DNA of 64,000 bases from Tepidiforma sp. GTDB taxonomy: Bacteria; Chloroflexota; Dehalococcoidia; Tepidiformales; Tepidiformaceae. Of the stretch, positions 8,564 to 17,795 are shown one piece after another. Under the pieces are notes generated by a model, which saw only the letters and a program-made list of their open reading frames with translations, had not been told where the DNA came from and did no database searches. The stretch spans positions 310,001 through 374,000 of the forward strand of contig NZ_BPIG01000002.1 of NCBI RefSeq assembly GCF_026003995.1. The letters run 5' to 3'. The stretch's first letter is position 1, and the number at the start of each line of letters is the position of its first letter. Made by a program: the position numbers and the translations under genes.

Positions 8564-8595
8564 CGGTCCGGTGGTACGCTCGTACCACCGGACCG
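8564..8595. promoter_or_regulatory. perfect 15-bp inverted repeat just before the TlpA-like gene
   Basis: Arms at 8564-8578 and 8581-8595 are exact reverse complements (CGGTCCGGTGGTACG and its complement) with a 2-base spacer. The repeat ends 4 bases before the ATG at 8600 and contains a TACGCT -10-like hexamer (8575-8580). It could be an operator, an RNA hairpin occluding the start, or the terminator of the upstream gene. Confidence 0.6.
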
Positions 8596-8599
8596 CCCC

Positions 8600-9244
8600 A
8601 TGACCGACCAGCTCCCCGACGAACGCCCCCAGCGTCGCCGCGAATACTCCGGGCCCGCCTCCACCCTCGGGCTCGCCGCCCTCGTCATCGCCGTCGTCGG
8701 CTTCGCCCTCTGGTGGTTCGAATTCCGCGATGACCCCTCCGCCGGCACGGCCCACTCCGCCGGCGGCCTCGGCGTCATCGCCCTCCCCGATGCCCTCAAC
8801 CCCACCGGCCAGCCGCCCGCTGCCCGCGAGGGCCGCGCCGCTCCCAACTTCCGCCTCGCCGCCCTCGAGGGCGGCCCCCGCTCCCTCGATGAGTTCCGCG
8901 GCAGCTGGGTCCTCCTCAACTTCTGGGCCTCCTGGTGCGGCCCCTGCCGCGCCGAAACCCCCGACCTCCAGGAGTTCCACTCCCGCACGCTCGATCGTGG
9001 CATCGCCGTCATCGGCGTCAACCAGCAGGAGGACGCCGCCACGGCCCGCCAGTTCACCGCCCAGTTCGGCGTCACCTACCCCATCCTGCTCGATACCAGC
9101 GGCGCCGTCTCCCAGGCCTACCGCACCGGCGTCGGCGGCCTCCCCATGACGGTCCTGGTCGACCCCCAGGGCGTCATCCAGCGCATCTACCTCGGCCGCA
9201 TCACCTGGGACCAGCTCAGTGAACTGGAGGCGCAGCTCCCGTGA
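8600..9244 (+). CDS. membrane-anchored TlpA/ResA-type thioredoxin
   Basis: 214 residues. One N-terminal transmembrane segment (about 22-41) anchors a thioredoxin domain outside the membrane. The active site is WCGPC, in NFWASWCGPC, with the cis-Pro loop at GGLPMTVLV. By family it reduces apocytochrome c cysteines or other exported disulfides. It overlaps resB by 4 bases (GTGA), so the two are co-translated and most likely supply cytochrome c maturation. Expression is probably shaped by the palindrome just upstream, as no ribosome site is visible. Confidence 0.88.
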   Translation: MTDQLPDERPQRRREYSGPASTLGLAALVIAVVGFALWWFEFRDDPSAGTAHSAGGLGVIALPDALNPTGQPPAAREGRAAPNFRLAALEGGPRSLDEFRGSWVLLNFWASWCGPCRAETPDLQEFHSRTLDRGIAVIGVNQQEDAATARQFTAQFGVTYPILLDTSGAVSQAYRTGVGGLPMTVLVDPQGVIQRIYLGRITWDQLSELEAQLP

Positions 9245-10950
9245 GCGCCAGCCCCCGCGCCGCCTCCGCCTCCACCCTCCAGCCCGGCGGCCTCGACCCC
9301 CTCCGCTGGGCCTGGCAGCTCCTCACCAACGTCAAGTTCGCGCTCTTCCTCGTCGGGCTCGCCGGCGTCGCCGGCCTCATCGGCACCATCCTCCCGCAAA
9401 TGCCGGCACCGATGATCGGCAACCCGGCCGCCAAATCCGCCTGGCTCGAACTCCAGCGCGAAACCTACGGCCCCTTCACCGGCCTCTTCGATGCCCTCGG
9501 CTTCTTCCAGGTCTTCCACACCGCCTGGTTCAACGGCCTCTGGTTCCTGATCATCGTCGCCGTCACCGTCTGCACCGTCTCCCGCCTCCGGCCAACCATC
9601 CGCGCCGTCCGCCAGCCCCCGAAGCGCGTCCCCGATGCCTACTTCGAACGCGCCCACCACCGCGCCAGCTTCTCCCACCCCGGCGGCGCCGACGCCGTCG
9701 AACGCCTCCTCCGCCAGCGCCGCTACGCCGTCCAGCGCGTCCGCGAAGAGCCCGGCGCCGTCTACCTCTTCGCCGACCGCTACCCCTGGAGCCAGTACGG
9801 CACCTTCCTCTCCCACCTCGCCCTCCTCATGATCCTCCTCGGCGGCCTCCTCACCGTCTTCGCCGGCTTCGACCGCACCATGGTCATCGCCGAATCCACG
9901 CCCCCTGCGCCCGTCTTCGCCGAAGCCGGCCCCAACCAGCTCTTCATCCGCATGATCGACGCCAACCGCGGCCTCGATGACGATGGCAACATCATCGACT
10001 ACCACTCCATCATCGAGGTCCGCCGCGGCGATGAAACCATCCGCTGCAAGACCACCGTCAACCACCCCTGCCACGCCTTCGGCTACAAGGTCCACCAGGC
10101 CGCCTGGTTCGATGACATCGCCCGCCTCCGCATCACCGCACCCAGCGGCCAGGTCATCTTCGACGACATCCTCGATTTCGAAGGCCGCAGCGCCGTCATC
10201 CCCGTCCTCCGCGTCGCCGATGCCTCCGGCCGCATCCTCTTCGCACAGCAGCTCCCCCAGATGGCGACCGACCCCGGCATCGACCCGGCCGACCGCTCTG
10301 ACGACACCGCCCTCTCCCTCCTCGTCTTCCCGCAGGCGCCCGGCTCCGACCAGCTCGTGAACTACGCCGTCGCCTGGCAGTTCCGCAACGGCCAGATGCT
10401 CGTCACCATCACCAGCACCGATTTCGACCCCATCCTCCTCCGCCCCGGCGAGGAGCGGGACGCCGGCCCCTACCGCATCCGCTTCGAAGGCGCCGCCACC
10501 ATCCCCGCGACCACCGTGCTGGATATGCCCGGCGCCACCGGCCCCGAGGGCGCCGTCGTCCAGATGCCCCTCGGCGGCGACGGCCGTCCCTACCTCATGG
10601 TCGCCGGCGTCGATCAGCGCAACGTCGTCCTCCAGCAGGGCCAGGCCGTCACCACCTCCGGCGGCTACACCTACCTCTTCCAGGGCCGCGTCGAAGCCTC
10701 CGGCGTCAGCGTCCGCCGCGACCCCGGCCACACCTTCATCTGGATCGCCGTCGCCATGGCGATGGTCGGCCTCAGCATCACCTTCTACGTCCCCCGCCGC
10801 CGCCTCTGGGTGAAAGTCACGCCCTCCCGCACCTACATGGCCGGCATCGCCGAGAAGACGACCCGCTTCTCGCGCGAACTCCGCCTCATGGGCCGCGACC
10901 TCGGCGCCCGCGACGCCCTCCAGCCCGGCGACACCGACCCCGACCGCTGA
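9241..10950 (+). CDS. resB: ResB-like cytochrome c biogenesis protein
   Basis: 569 residues, GTG start inside the stop of the upstream thioredoxin gene. Features typical of ResB/Ccs1: a first helix after LTNVKFALFLVGLAG, the second helix WFNGLWFLIIVAVTVCTVS, a third near LLMILLGGLLTVFAGF, a large extracytoplasmic domain, and a last helix FIWIAVAMAMVGLSITFY near 495-515. With ResC/CcsA it delivers heme to apocytochrome c outside the membrane (system II). No ResC/CcsA gene is nearby. The next gene is convergent. Confidence 0.88.
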   Translation: MSASPRAASASTLQPGGLDPLRWAWQLLTNVKFALFLVGLAGVAGLIGTILPQMPAPMIGNPAAKSAWLELQRETYGPFTGLFDALGFFQVFHTAWFNGLWFLIIVAVTVCTVSRLRPTIRAVRQPPKRVPDAYFERAHHRASFSHPGGADAVERLLRQRRYAVQRVREEPGAVYLFADRYPWSQYGTFLSHLALLMILLGGLLTVFAGFDRTMVIAESTPPAPVFAEAGPNQLFIRMIDANRGLDDDGNIIDYHSIIEVRRGDETIRCKTTVNHPCHAFGYKVHQAAWFDDIARLRITAPSGQVIFDDILDFEGRSAVIPVLRVADASGRILFAQQLPQMATDPGIDPADRSDDTALSLLVFPQAPGSDQLVNYAVAWQFRNGQMLVTITSTDFDPILLRPGEERDAGPYRIRFEGAATIPATTVLDMPGATGPEGAVVQMPLGGDGRPYLMVAGVDQRNVVLQQGQAVTTSGGYTYLFQGRVEASGVSVRRDPGHTFIWIAVAMAMVGLSITFYVPRRRLWVKVTPSRTYMAGIAEKTTRFSRELRLMGRDLGARDALQPGDTDPDR

Positions 10951-10963
10951 CCGGCCCGCGCGC

Positions 10964-12736
10964 TCAGGCGCTCCGCGCCGCCCGCCCCGCCACCCACTGC
11001 CGGTAGAGCGCCGTGTAGTAGCCGCCCCGCCGCAGCAGCTCCGCGTGCGTGCCGTCCTCCACCACCCGGCCGCCGTCCACCACGAGGATCCGGTCCGCGT
11101 GCTCCGCCGTGCTCAGCCGGTGCGCGATCACCACGCTCGTCCGCCCCTCCAACAGCGTCCGCAGCGCCCGCTCCACCTGCTCCTCCGTCTGCGGGTCGAG
11201 GCTCGAGGTCGCCTCGTCCAGCACGAGCACCGGCGGGTCCGCGAGGAACGCCCGCGCAATCGACACCAGCTGCTTCTCGCCCGCGCTCAGCCGCGACCCG
11301 CGGAAGCTCACCATCGTCTCGTAGCCGTTCGGCAGCGAGCGAATGAAGCCGTCGATGCCGAGCCGCTCGCAGGCCGCCCGCACTTCCGCGTCCGTCGCCC
11401 CCGGCCGCCCGAAGAGGATGTTCTCCCGGATCGACCCCGTGAAGAGGAACCCCTCCTGCGGCACCATCGTCACCGTCCGCCGCAGGTCCGCCGCCCGCAG
11501 CGTCCGCAGGTCGTGCCCCCCGATCCGCACCGTCCCCGCCGTCGGGTCGTACATGCGCGTGATCAGCTTCGCCAGCGTCGATTTCCCAGCGCCCGTCGGC
11601 CCCACCAGCACCACGTGCTGCCCCGGTTCGATGCACAGGTCGATGTCGCGCAGCACCGGCCGCGCCGGGTCGTACCCGAACGTCACGCCCTGCAGCTCGA
11701 TCCGCCCCTCGAGCGGCGGCTCCACCCGCGCCGGCCGCTCCGGCTCCGGCACGTCCGGCTCCACCGCCAGCACCCCGAAAATCTTCCCCAGCGCCGCGTT
11801 CGCGCTCTGCACCATGTCGAACACCTGCGAGAGGTTCTGGATCGGCTGGAAGATGAATTCGAGGTAGAACACGAACGCCGCCACCGTGCCCACCGTCACC
11901 GCATCGCCCGCCACCTGCCGCCCGCCGAAATACAGGATCAGCCCGATCGCCGCGCCCCGCAGGAACTCCACGAACGGGAAGTAGAGCGACGACAGCTTCA
12001 CCGTGTAGACGTTCGCCTCGAAGTTCCGCTCGTTGATCTCGCCGAACCGCTCCCGGTTCTTCTGCTCCCGCGCGAACGCCTGCACCACCCGCAGCCCAGA
12101 GAACGTCTCCTGCATGTGAACCATCACGTCCGCGATCCGCTCCCGCACCCGGTGGTACGCCCGGTCCGAATACACCCGGAAGATCGCCGTCGCCACGATG
12201 AGCGGCGGGAGAATCAGCGCCACCGCGAGCGAGAGCCGCACGCTCATCGTCAGCAGGATGATCGAGGCCCCCACCAGCGTCAGCGTCGACTGCACCACCA
12301 CGAGGAACCCGTTGTTCAGCACGTCGTTCACGGTGGTCACGTCGCTCGTCATCCGCGCCACCAGGCGGCCCGCGTTCTCCCGCCCGAAGAACGCCAGCGA
12401 CATCCGCTGGTAGTGCTCGAACAGCCGCATCCGCAGGTCGAACAGGAAGTCCTGCCCCACCCGGTTCACGAGGTACGTGCTCGCCGCCTGGAAGACGTAC
12501 ACCGCCAGCAGCAGCCCGACGAACGCCGCGCAGGCCGCGAAGAGCGCCGCCCGGTCGCCCTTCGCCACGCCCTCGTCCAGCGCCCGCTGGATGGCGATCG
12601 GCCGCGCCAGGCTCGCACCCGTGAACGCGACGATCGTCACCGTCGCCAGCGCCAGCATCGGCCAGCGCGGCGCCAGCATCCGCAGCGCCCCCGCCAGCCC
12701 GTTCACCCGCGGCGTCGGCCGCTCCTCCGCGCTCAC
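10964..12736 (-). CDS. ABC exporter half, ATPase fused to membrane domain (degenerate signature)
   Basis: 590 residues. Six-helix membrane domain (about 30-320) followed by an ATPase with Walker A GPTGAGKST, Q-loop, Walker B VLVLDEATSSLD and H-loop IAHRLST. The signature is LSAGEKQ instead of LSGGQ. The catalytic Glu (LDE) is intact. The GTG start overlaps the stop of the upstream ABC gene by 4 bases, so the two form a heterodimer of the type seen in TM287/288 or BmrCD. Substrate unknown; multidrug or lipid export is likely for the family. Confidence 0.9.
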   Translation of the reverse strand: MSAEERPTPRVNGLAGALRMLAPRWPMLALATVTIVAFTGASLARPIAIQRALDEGVAKGDRAALFAACAAFVGLLLAVYVFQAASTYLVNRVGQDFLFDLRMRLFEHYQRMSLAFFGRENAGRLVARMTSDVTTVNDVLNNGFLVVVQSTLTLVGASIILLTMSVRLSLAVALILPPLIVATAIFRVYSDRAYHRVRERIADVMVHMQETFSGLRVVQAFAREQKNRERFGEINERNFEANVYTVKLSSLYFPFVEFLRGAAIGLILYFGGRQVAGDAVTVGTVAAFVFYLEFIFQPIQNLSQVFDMVQSANAALGKIFGVLAVEPDVPEPERPARVEPPLEGRIELQGVTFGYDPARPVLRDIDLCIEPGQHVVLVGPTGAGKSTLAKLITRMYDPTAGTVRIGGHDLRTLRAADLRRTVTMVPQEGFLFTGSIRENILFGRPGATDAEVRAACERLGIDGFIRSLPNGYETMVSFRGSRLSAGEKQLVSIARAFLADPPVLVLDEATSSLDPQTEEQVERALRTLLEGRTSVVIAHRLSTAEHADRILVVDGGRVVEDGTHAELLRRGGYYTALYRQWVAGRAARSA

Positions 12737-14482
12737 GAGGCCATCGCCTCCAGCTGCCCGAGCACCTCGCGGTAGCGCCGGCTCGTCCGCAACAGCTCCT
12801 CGTGCGTGCCCGTCGCCGCCACCCGCCCCTCGTCCACCAGCACCACCTGGTCCGCCAGCGAAATCGTCGAAAGCCGGTGCGAGATGATGAGCGTCGTCCG
12901 CCCCGCCATCACCTCCTTCAGCGCGTTCCGGATCTCCTCCTCCATCCGCGCGTCCACGCTCGAGGTCGCGTCATCGAGGATGAGCACCCGCGGCTCCATC
13001 AGGACGGCCCGGGCGATCGCGAGCCGCTGCCGCTGCCCGCCCGAGAGCGAAAATCCCTGCTCGCCCACCACCGTGTCGTAGCCCGCCTCCAGCCGCTCGA
13101 TGAACTCGTGCGCGTGCGCCAGCTTCGCCGCCCGCTCGATCTGCTCGTCCGTCGCGTCCAGGCGCCCGTAGGCGATGTTGTTCCGCACCGTATCGCTGAA
13201 GAGGAACGTATCTTCGAAGACGATGCCGATGCTCCGCCGCAGCTCCCGCAGCCGCAGCGTCCGGATATCCGCCCCGTCCAGCAGGATCCGCCCCTCGTCG
13301 ACGTCGTAGAACCGGGGCAGCAGCCGCGCCACCGTCGACTTGCCGCTGCCCGTCGCCCCCACCAGCGCGACCGACCGCCCCGCCGGGATATCGAGCGAAA
13401 ACTCCCGCAGCACCGGCAGCCCCGCGCGGTAGCCGAACGTCACCCGGTCGAAGACGATGTGGCCGTTCCCCGGCGGCAGCGGCCGCGCATGGGGCCGCTC
13501 CTTCACGCTCGGCTCCTCCTTCAGCACGTTCCACACCCGCGCCGCTGAGACGATCGCGCGCTGCCCCGAAGCGATCATTTCGCCGAGGCTCTGCACCGGC
13601 CACGCCAGCATCCCGAGGTACTGCAGCGCCGCCACCAGCGCGCCGAGCGTCATCCGCCCTTCGACCACCAGCCAGCCGCCGTACGCCAGCACCACCAGCT
13701 GCCCCAGCCCCGGCAGCAGGAAGAAGAGCGGCCCGTACACCGTGCGCAGCCGCACCACCTCCATCGCGTCCCGCCGCACCCGGTCCGCCGCTGCCCGCAT
13801 CCGCCCGATTTCGTGCTCCTCCCGGCCGAAGGCCCGCACGAGCCGCGCCCCCCGCGATCGTCTCCTCCGTGACGCTCGCCACGTCCGCCAGGTCCTGCTG
13901 CACCCGCTCCGTCCCCGGCTCCAGCCGGTTGAAGAAGCGCACGCTCAGCCACGTCACCACCGGGAAGACCGCCATCGCCAGCACCGCCAGCGAGAGGCTC
14001 GTCATCACCAGCAGCACGAACGCCCCGACCGCCATCAGCAGGTACGCCGAGTTGATCGGGATGTTCACGAGGAACGCCTGGATCTCCCGCAGGTCCGCGC
14101 TCCCGCGCGACATCAGCTGGCCCGTCGCCGTCCGGTCGTGGTAGTCGAACGAAAGCCGGTTCACCCGGTCGTACAGCTCGAGCCGCAGGTCCGTCTCGAT
14201 CCGGTAGCTCGTTCGCATCGCCCAGTACCGCCGCGTCCCCGCGCACACTGCCAGCACGGCGGCCACGCCGAGGAAGGCGAGCACGTACTGCGTCAGCCGC
14301 GTGAGGTCGCGGTCGACGATGGCGTGGTCGATGGCCAGCCCCACGAGGTACGGCTCCACCAGCCGGAGCAGGCCCCAGCTCAGCCCGGCGCCGAAGGCCA
14401 GCGCGAGCATCGGCCAGCGCGCGCGCAGGTGACGCAGGATGAGGTCCCTGCCCGCGCCCAGATCTAAGGCTTCCTCGGTCAC
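12733..14482 (-). CDS. ABC exporter half, ATPase fused to membrane domain (apparent frameshift)
   Basis: Membrane domain from the GTG at 14482 (GGGAGG upstream) and ATPase domain with GATGSGKST, LSGGQRQ and VLILDDATSSVD. The catalytic Glu is Asp (LDD), so its own ATP site is degenerate, complementing the partner's altered signature. The frame is broken at a run of six C (13848-13853 on the plus strand). After VTEETIAG the protein should continue RLVRAFGREE; removing one base restores a 582-residue protein of normal length. Unrepaired, the second half reads as a 368-residue fragment from 13839. Sequencing error is the simplest reading; a real lesion cannot be excluded. Confidence 0.8.
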
Positions 14483-14517
14483 GGTGCCTCCCGGGGTGAG
14501 CGCCGGAGCGGAACACG

Positions 14518-14537
14518 GCGGCGCCCGCAGGCGCCGC
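14518..14537. other. GC hairpin upstream of the ABC operon
   Basis: Perfect 8-bp stem GCGGCGCC/GGCGCCGC with loop CGCA. It lies 35 bases before the ABC start on the minus strand, so it may be a leader hairpin or the terminator of the gene at 14669. Confidence 0.3.
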
Positions 14538-14668
14538 GAAGGCTATCGTCGGTATCGATGGCAACGCCGCGGCGCCCTCGATAGTTAACCGCCGTTCATC
14601 GAAAGCCGCCACCCGCCGGGAAAGACCGCCTTCCCCGGTCCCCCGCGCGTCAGCCCGCCGGCCGCCGC

Positions 14669-15913
14669 TCACTCCGCCGGGACGAGCTCCACCTGCCACG
14701 GCCCCGCCGCCGTCTCCGCAGGTGCGCCGAGGCTCACGGCCACCGTGCCCATCAGCTCCGAAACGTCGTCCACGTCGATGGCAAGCGTCGTCACCGCGCC
14801 GACGATCGCCCCCGTGCCGTCGCGCTGGTAGCCGACGCCCCAGGCGTTCACCGGCACCTGCTTCCCGCCCGGCAGCAGCACCCATCCAACCGGCCCGGGT
14901 GCGCCGGGCGCCGGTTCGGCCGCGCCGCTCAGCTCCAGCTGGGCGCGCGTCTTCCCGCCGGGCCCGGCGTCGAACCACAGGCGGAGCGGCACGAACTCGC
15001 CCCGCACCGCGCGGATGGCCGCCGGCCCGATGACCGCCGACTCGCCCGGCCGCCCCGCGAGGCCGTTCGCTGCGATGACCGCGCCGAGGTCGACCGCCGT
15101 CTCGTGCGCCGGGGCGCCCGCCGGCGCCGGCAGCGCCATGTGCCCGAACACCAGCGTCACCGGGCCTTCGACCGGCGGGAAGATGAACCGGAACGGCCCG
15201 TCGCCGAGCCGCTCGAGCGCGGCGCCCGGGAAGGTCGCGCCATCCGGCCGCCGCAGCACCGGCACGTCCAGCGGCACCGCGCCCCCGCTGAAGGCGACGA
15301 CCACCTCGACTTCCGTATTCGAGCGGGCCGCCGAGATGAGCTGCACCTGCACCGCTGCCGGGCCCTGCACTGCGGCCGCCTTCAGCGGCTCCACCCGCAG
15401 CAGCCGGTCGACGTCGCCCGGCACCCGAACCGTCAGCCGCCACGGCCCCGTCACGCTCCATGCCGTCCCGTCGGCTGCGTACAGGTCCACCTGCGCGACC
15501 TCGAGCACCCGGTCGCGCGCATCCGTCACGGGCGAGAGCCGCAAGATGAGCGGCGCCGGCTTCCCGCCGGTCAGCGCGCCGCCCGTCGAAGCCGACAGGG
15601 CCGCGAAATCCCCGCGCACGGCGCTCCGCGGGATGGCGAGCGCGGCCGGCGCCTTCCCGCCCCCGGCGCTGCCGCCGGCCTCCGCCTCGAGCCGGACCAG
15701 CGTGGCCGTTCCGCTAAAATCCGCCGAGGTGAGCCGCAGCGTGATGCCGCCTGCGGCGGCCTGCCCCTCCTGCGCGTAGGGGAACTCATCCGCCAGTTTC
15801 CGCGGCTCAGCATCGCCCCCGCGGAACGCCCCCAGTGCCGTCGCCGCTGCCGCCGCTGCGACCAGCGCCGCGACCCCCGCGATGACCCATTGCCGACTCG
15901 CTGAACGCGCCAT
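14669..15913 (-). CDS. membrane-anchored exported protein, unknown function, 414 aa
   Basis: The N-terminus ARSASRQWVIAGVAALVAA is a single signal-anchor (to about residue 30). The remainder is a large Ala/Gly/Val-rich beta-type domain with no enzymatic motif I recognise. It has only short conserved-looking pieces such as DGTAWSVTGPWRLTVRVPGD near residue 150. It probably faces the outside. AAAGGAGC precedes the ATG. It lies upstream of the ABC exporter on the same strand with a 186-base gap, so a functional link is possible but not shown. Confidence 0.65.
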   Translation of the reverse strand: MARSASRQWVIAGVAALVAAAAAATALGAFRGGDAEPRKLADEFPYAQEGQAAAGGITLRLTSADFSGTATLVRLEAEAGGSAGGGKAPAALAIPRSAVRGDFAALSASTGGALTGGKPAPLILRLSPVTDARDRVLEVAQVDLYAADGTAWSVTGPWRLTVRVPGDVDRLLRVEPLKAAAVQGPAAVQVQLISAARSNTEVEVVVAFSGGAVPLDVPVLRRPDGATFPGAALERLGDGPFRFIFPPVEGPVTLVFGHMALPAPAGAPAHETAVDLGAVIAANGLAGRPGESAVIGPAAIRAVRGEFVPLRLWFDAGPGGKTRAQLELSGAAEPAPGAPGPVGWVLLPGGKQVPVNAWGVGYQRDGTGAIVGAVTTLAIDVDDVSELMGTVAVSLGAPAETAAGPWQVELVPAE

Positions 15914-16037
15914 CGTCCGCTCCTTTCCACTCGCCGGCGCGCGGGCCGCATATCGCGAATTCGCCGCCCGGTCCTGCCCCGCACACTGTGCGAAGTGCGC
16001 CGGCGAATATGCCCTATTTTTTCCTGAAGACGTCGCC

Positions 16038-16043
16038 TGTCAA
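16038..16043 (-). promoter_or_regulatory. -35 like TTGACA in an AT-rich patch
   Basis: The minus strand reads TTGACA followed after about 18 bases by an A-rich AAATAG stretch, inside the only clearly AT-rich patch (16015-16070) of the window. It could drive the exported-protein gene starting at 15913. The -10 match is weak. Confidence 0.35.
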
Positions 16044-16094
16044 TACATCAGCCGTAAAAAATTCCGGGGCAAACGAACCATCCCGGGTCCGACC

Positions 16095-16487
16095 CTAGGC
16101 CGCGCGGCCGAACCAGCTGAACGCCGCGACCGGCTCGTTGCCGGAGACCGGCCGCCGCGCCGGGAACCACAGCGGCGAGAGGATGTTCTCCAGCCGGCTT
16201 ACCCGCGGCAGCGCCGGCCGCCGCGTCACCCACGCCGGCATCCCGTCTGCGTCCCGCCGCGCCTCCGCCCGCCCCTCCTCGGCGGACCCGCCGCCGCCCG
16301 CGGCCTGCTGCCGCTCCCGCTCCGCCCGCACCCGCAGCCCCCACGCCTCCAGAGCCGCCACGATCACGTCCAGCGAGGCGTCCCCCTCGATGTACAGCAC
16401 CCGCCGCCGCTCCTGCGACACGACGGTCAGGGGGCTGCTGCCCGGGGCTTCTTCGTCGGCACGGGGGACGGGCTGGAGGTAGCGCAT
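16095..16487 (-). CDS. hypothetical protein, 130 aa
   Basis: Starts MRYLQPVPRADEEAPG. It contains a compact segment LTVVSQERRRVLYIEGDASL leading into DVIVAALEAWGLRVRAERER, which looks like one beta-alpha unit followed by a charged, Ala/Gly-rich linker. It ends FSWFGRAA. I recognise no family. The ATG at 16487 is favoured because coding-like composition begins there; a 172-residue reading from 16613 adds low-complexity sequence. No clear ribosome site. The gene may be real but is weakly supported. Confidence 0.45.
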   Translation of the reverse strand: MRYLQPVPRADEEAPGSSPLTVVSQERRRVLYIEGDASLDVIVAALEAWGLRVRAERERQQAAGGGGSAEEGRAEARRDADGMPAWVTRRPALPRVSRLENILSPLWFPARRPVSGNEPVAAFSWFGRAA

Positions 16488-16668
16488 CGTATTCTCGAAG
16501 ACGGCACCCCGGCCCTGCCCCAACAGGCCCCCGAAAACCGGTTCGGTAACACCCCGGTGGAGCCCCGGAAACACCCCCGCCGCACCGCAAACGCCGGGTA
16601 AACCGCCTGCCAACCGCGCGCAAAACGGCCCGCCGCCCGCCGCCCGGTGAACGCCCGTGACCGGCCGG

Positions 16669-17622
16669 TTACAGCCCCTTCGCCGCGGGCGCGATCTCGG
16701 CCGCCAGGTACTCCGGCACCGTGTCGTCGTCGAACAGGAAATGCTGGAACTGCACCTCCTGCAGCCCGAGCGCGGCGTACCGCCCCAGCGCCTCCACCAC
16801 CTCCTCCTTCCCGCCGACGATCATCCCCCGCGCCCGCAGGCCAGCCCGGTACTCCGCCGGCGTCGTCCCCGGCCGCGCGCCCCACATCGTCATCATCCGC
16901 TCCGTCGCCCGGTCCAGCGTCCGCTCATCCGGCCCGATGACCGCGAACGTCATCATCGACCGCCGGATGGTCGCCGGGTCGCGCCCTTCCGCCTCACAGT
17001 GCCGTTCGAGCACGGCCACCTTCTGGGCGTACACCTCCGGCGAGACGTTCACCGCGTTCCACTCGTCCGCGTAGCGCGCTGCCAGCCGGAGCGTCTTCTT
17101 CTCGCCCGTCCCGCCGATGAGGATCGGCGGCCGCCCCGGCGCCGGCTTCGGCAGCAGGTTCGCGCCTTCGAGCCGGTAGAAGCGGCCCGCGAAGTTCGCC
17201 GGCCCCTCGCGCCAGGCGGTCTGCATCAGTCGAATCGCCTCCTCCAGCCGCGCGAACCGCTCCGCGATGGGCGGGAACGGGATGCCGTACGCCCGGTGCT
17301 CGGCCTCGTTCCAGCCTGCCCCGAGCCCCATCACGAACCGGCCGCCGCTCAGCAGGTCGATTTGCGCCGCCATCCGCGCCACATCGACCGGCGTCCGAAA
17401 GGTCACCGGCGAAACCAGCGGCCCGAACCGGATGCGCGACGTCTCCCGCGCGGCCACCGCGAACGAGAGGTACGCCTCCAGCGAATCCTGCTGCGGCCCG
17501 ATGAAGTAGTGGTCCGAGCGGAACACCGTCGGGAAGCCGAGCCGCTCCGCCAGCCGCAGGATGTGGAGCCACCGGTCCCAGGTCAGGCCGTTCTGGCCCT
17601 CCACCATCAGCCCGATCTCCAT
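16669..17622 (-). CDS. LLM-class (luciferase-like) F420-dependent oxidoreductase
   Basis: 317 residues. Starts MEIGLMVEGQNGLTWDRWLH and continues with FPTVFRSDHYF, the usual first strands and active-site edge of the bacterial luciferase-like TIM barrel. GGRFVMGLGAGWNEAEHRAYG is the highly conserved central block, and GGTGEKKTLRLAARYADEWN follows. It should bind F420 (or FMN) and transfer hydride to an unknown substrate. AGGGG precedes the ATG. It stands alone between a hypothetical gene and the sulfur-transport pair. Confidence 0.88.
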   Translation of the reverse strand: MEIGLMVEGQNGLTWDRWLHILRLAERLGFPTVFRSDHYFIGPQQDSLEAYLSFAVAARETSRIRFGPLVSPVTFRTPVDVARMAAQIDLLSGGRFVMGLGAGWNEAEHRAYGIPFPPIAERFARLEEAIRLMQTAWREGPANFAGRFYRLEGANLLPKPAPGRPPILIGGTGEKKTLRLAARYADEWNAVNVSPEVYAQKVAVLERHCEAEGRDPATIRRSMMTFAVIGPDERTLDRATERMMTMWGARPGTTPAEYRAGLRARGMIVGGKEEVVEALGRYAALGLQEVQFQHFLFDDDTVPEYLAAEIAPAAKGL

Positions 17623-17795
17623 CGCCGAACCCCTGTTGCGCCGTTTCCCCGGATGCTACCCGCGCCGCCGCAACTGCGCCCGCACTCCCCGCCCGCTGTG
17701 CTGACCCGAAAGGTTCCGGCCCCAACCTTTCACCTCGCCGCCGCCGATAGCAACAACCTTGCTATCGATCAGGAACCTGAGCAGTTTCCCGCGCG

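Noticed and set aside
13848..13853. Programmed ribosomal frameshifting in the ABC gene
   Set aside because: No stimulatory structure or shift-prone heptamer in the right phase was seen, and both halves of the family are normally one chain; an error or lesion is simpler.
14483..14668. A small gene between the ABC operon and the exported protein
   Set aside because: No ORF with coding-type composition; only a hairpin and scattered short repeats.
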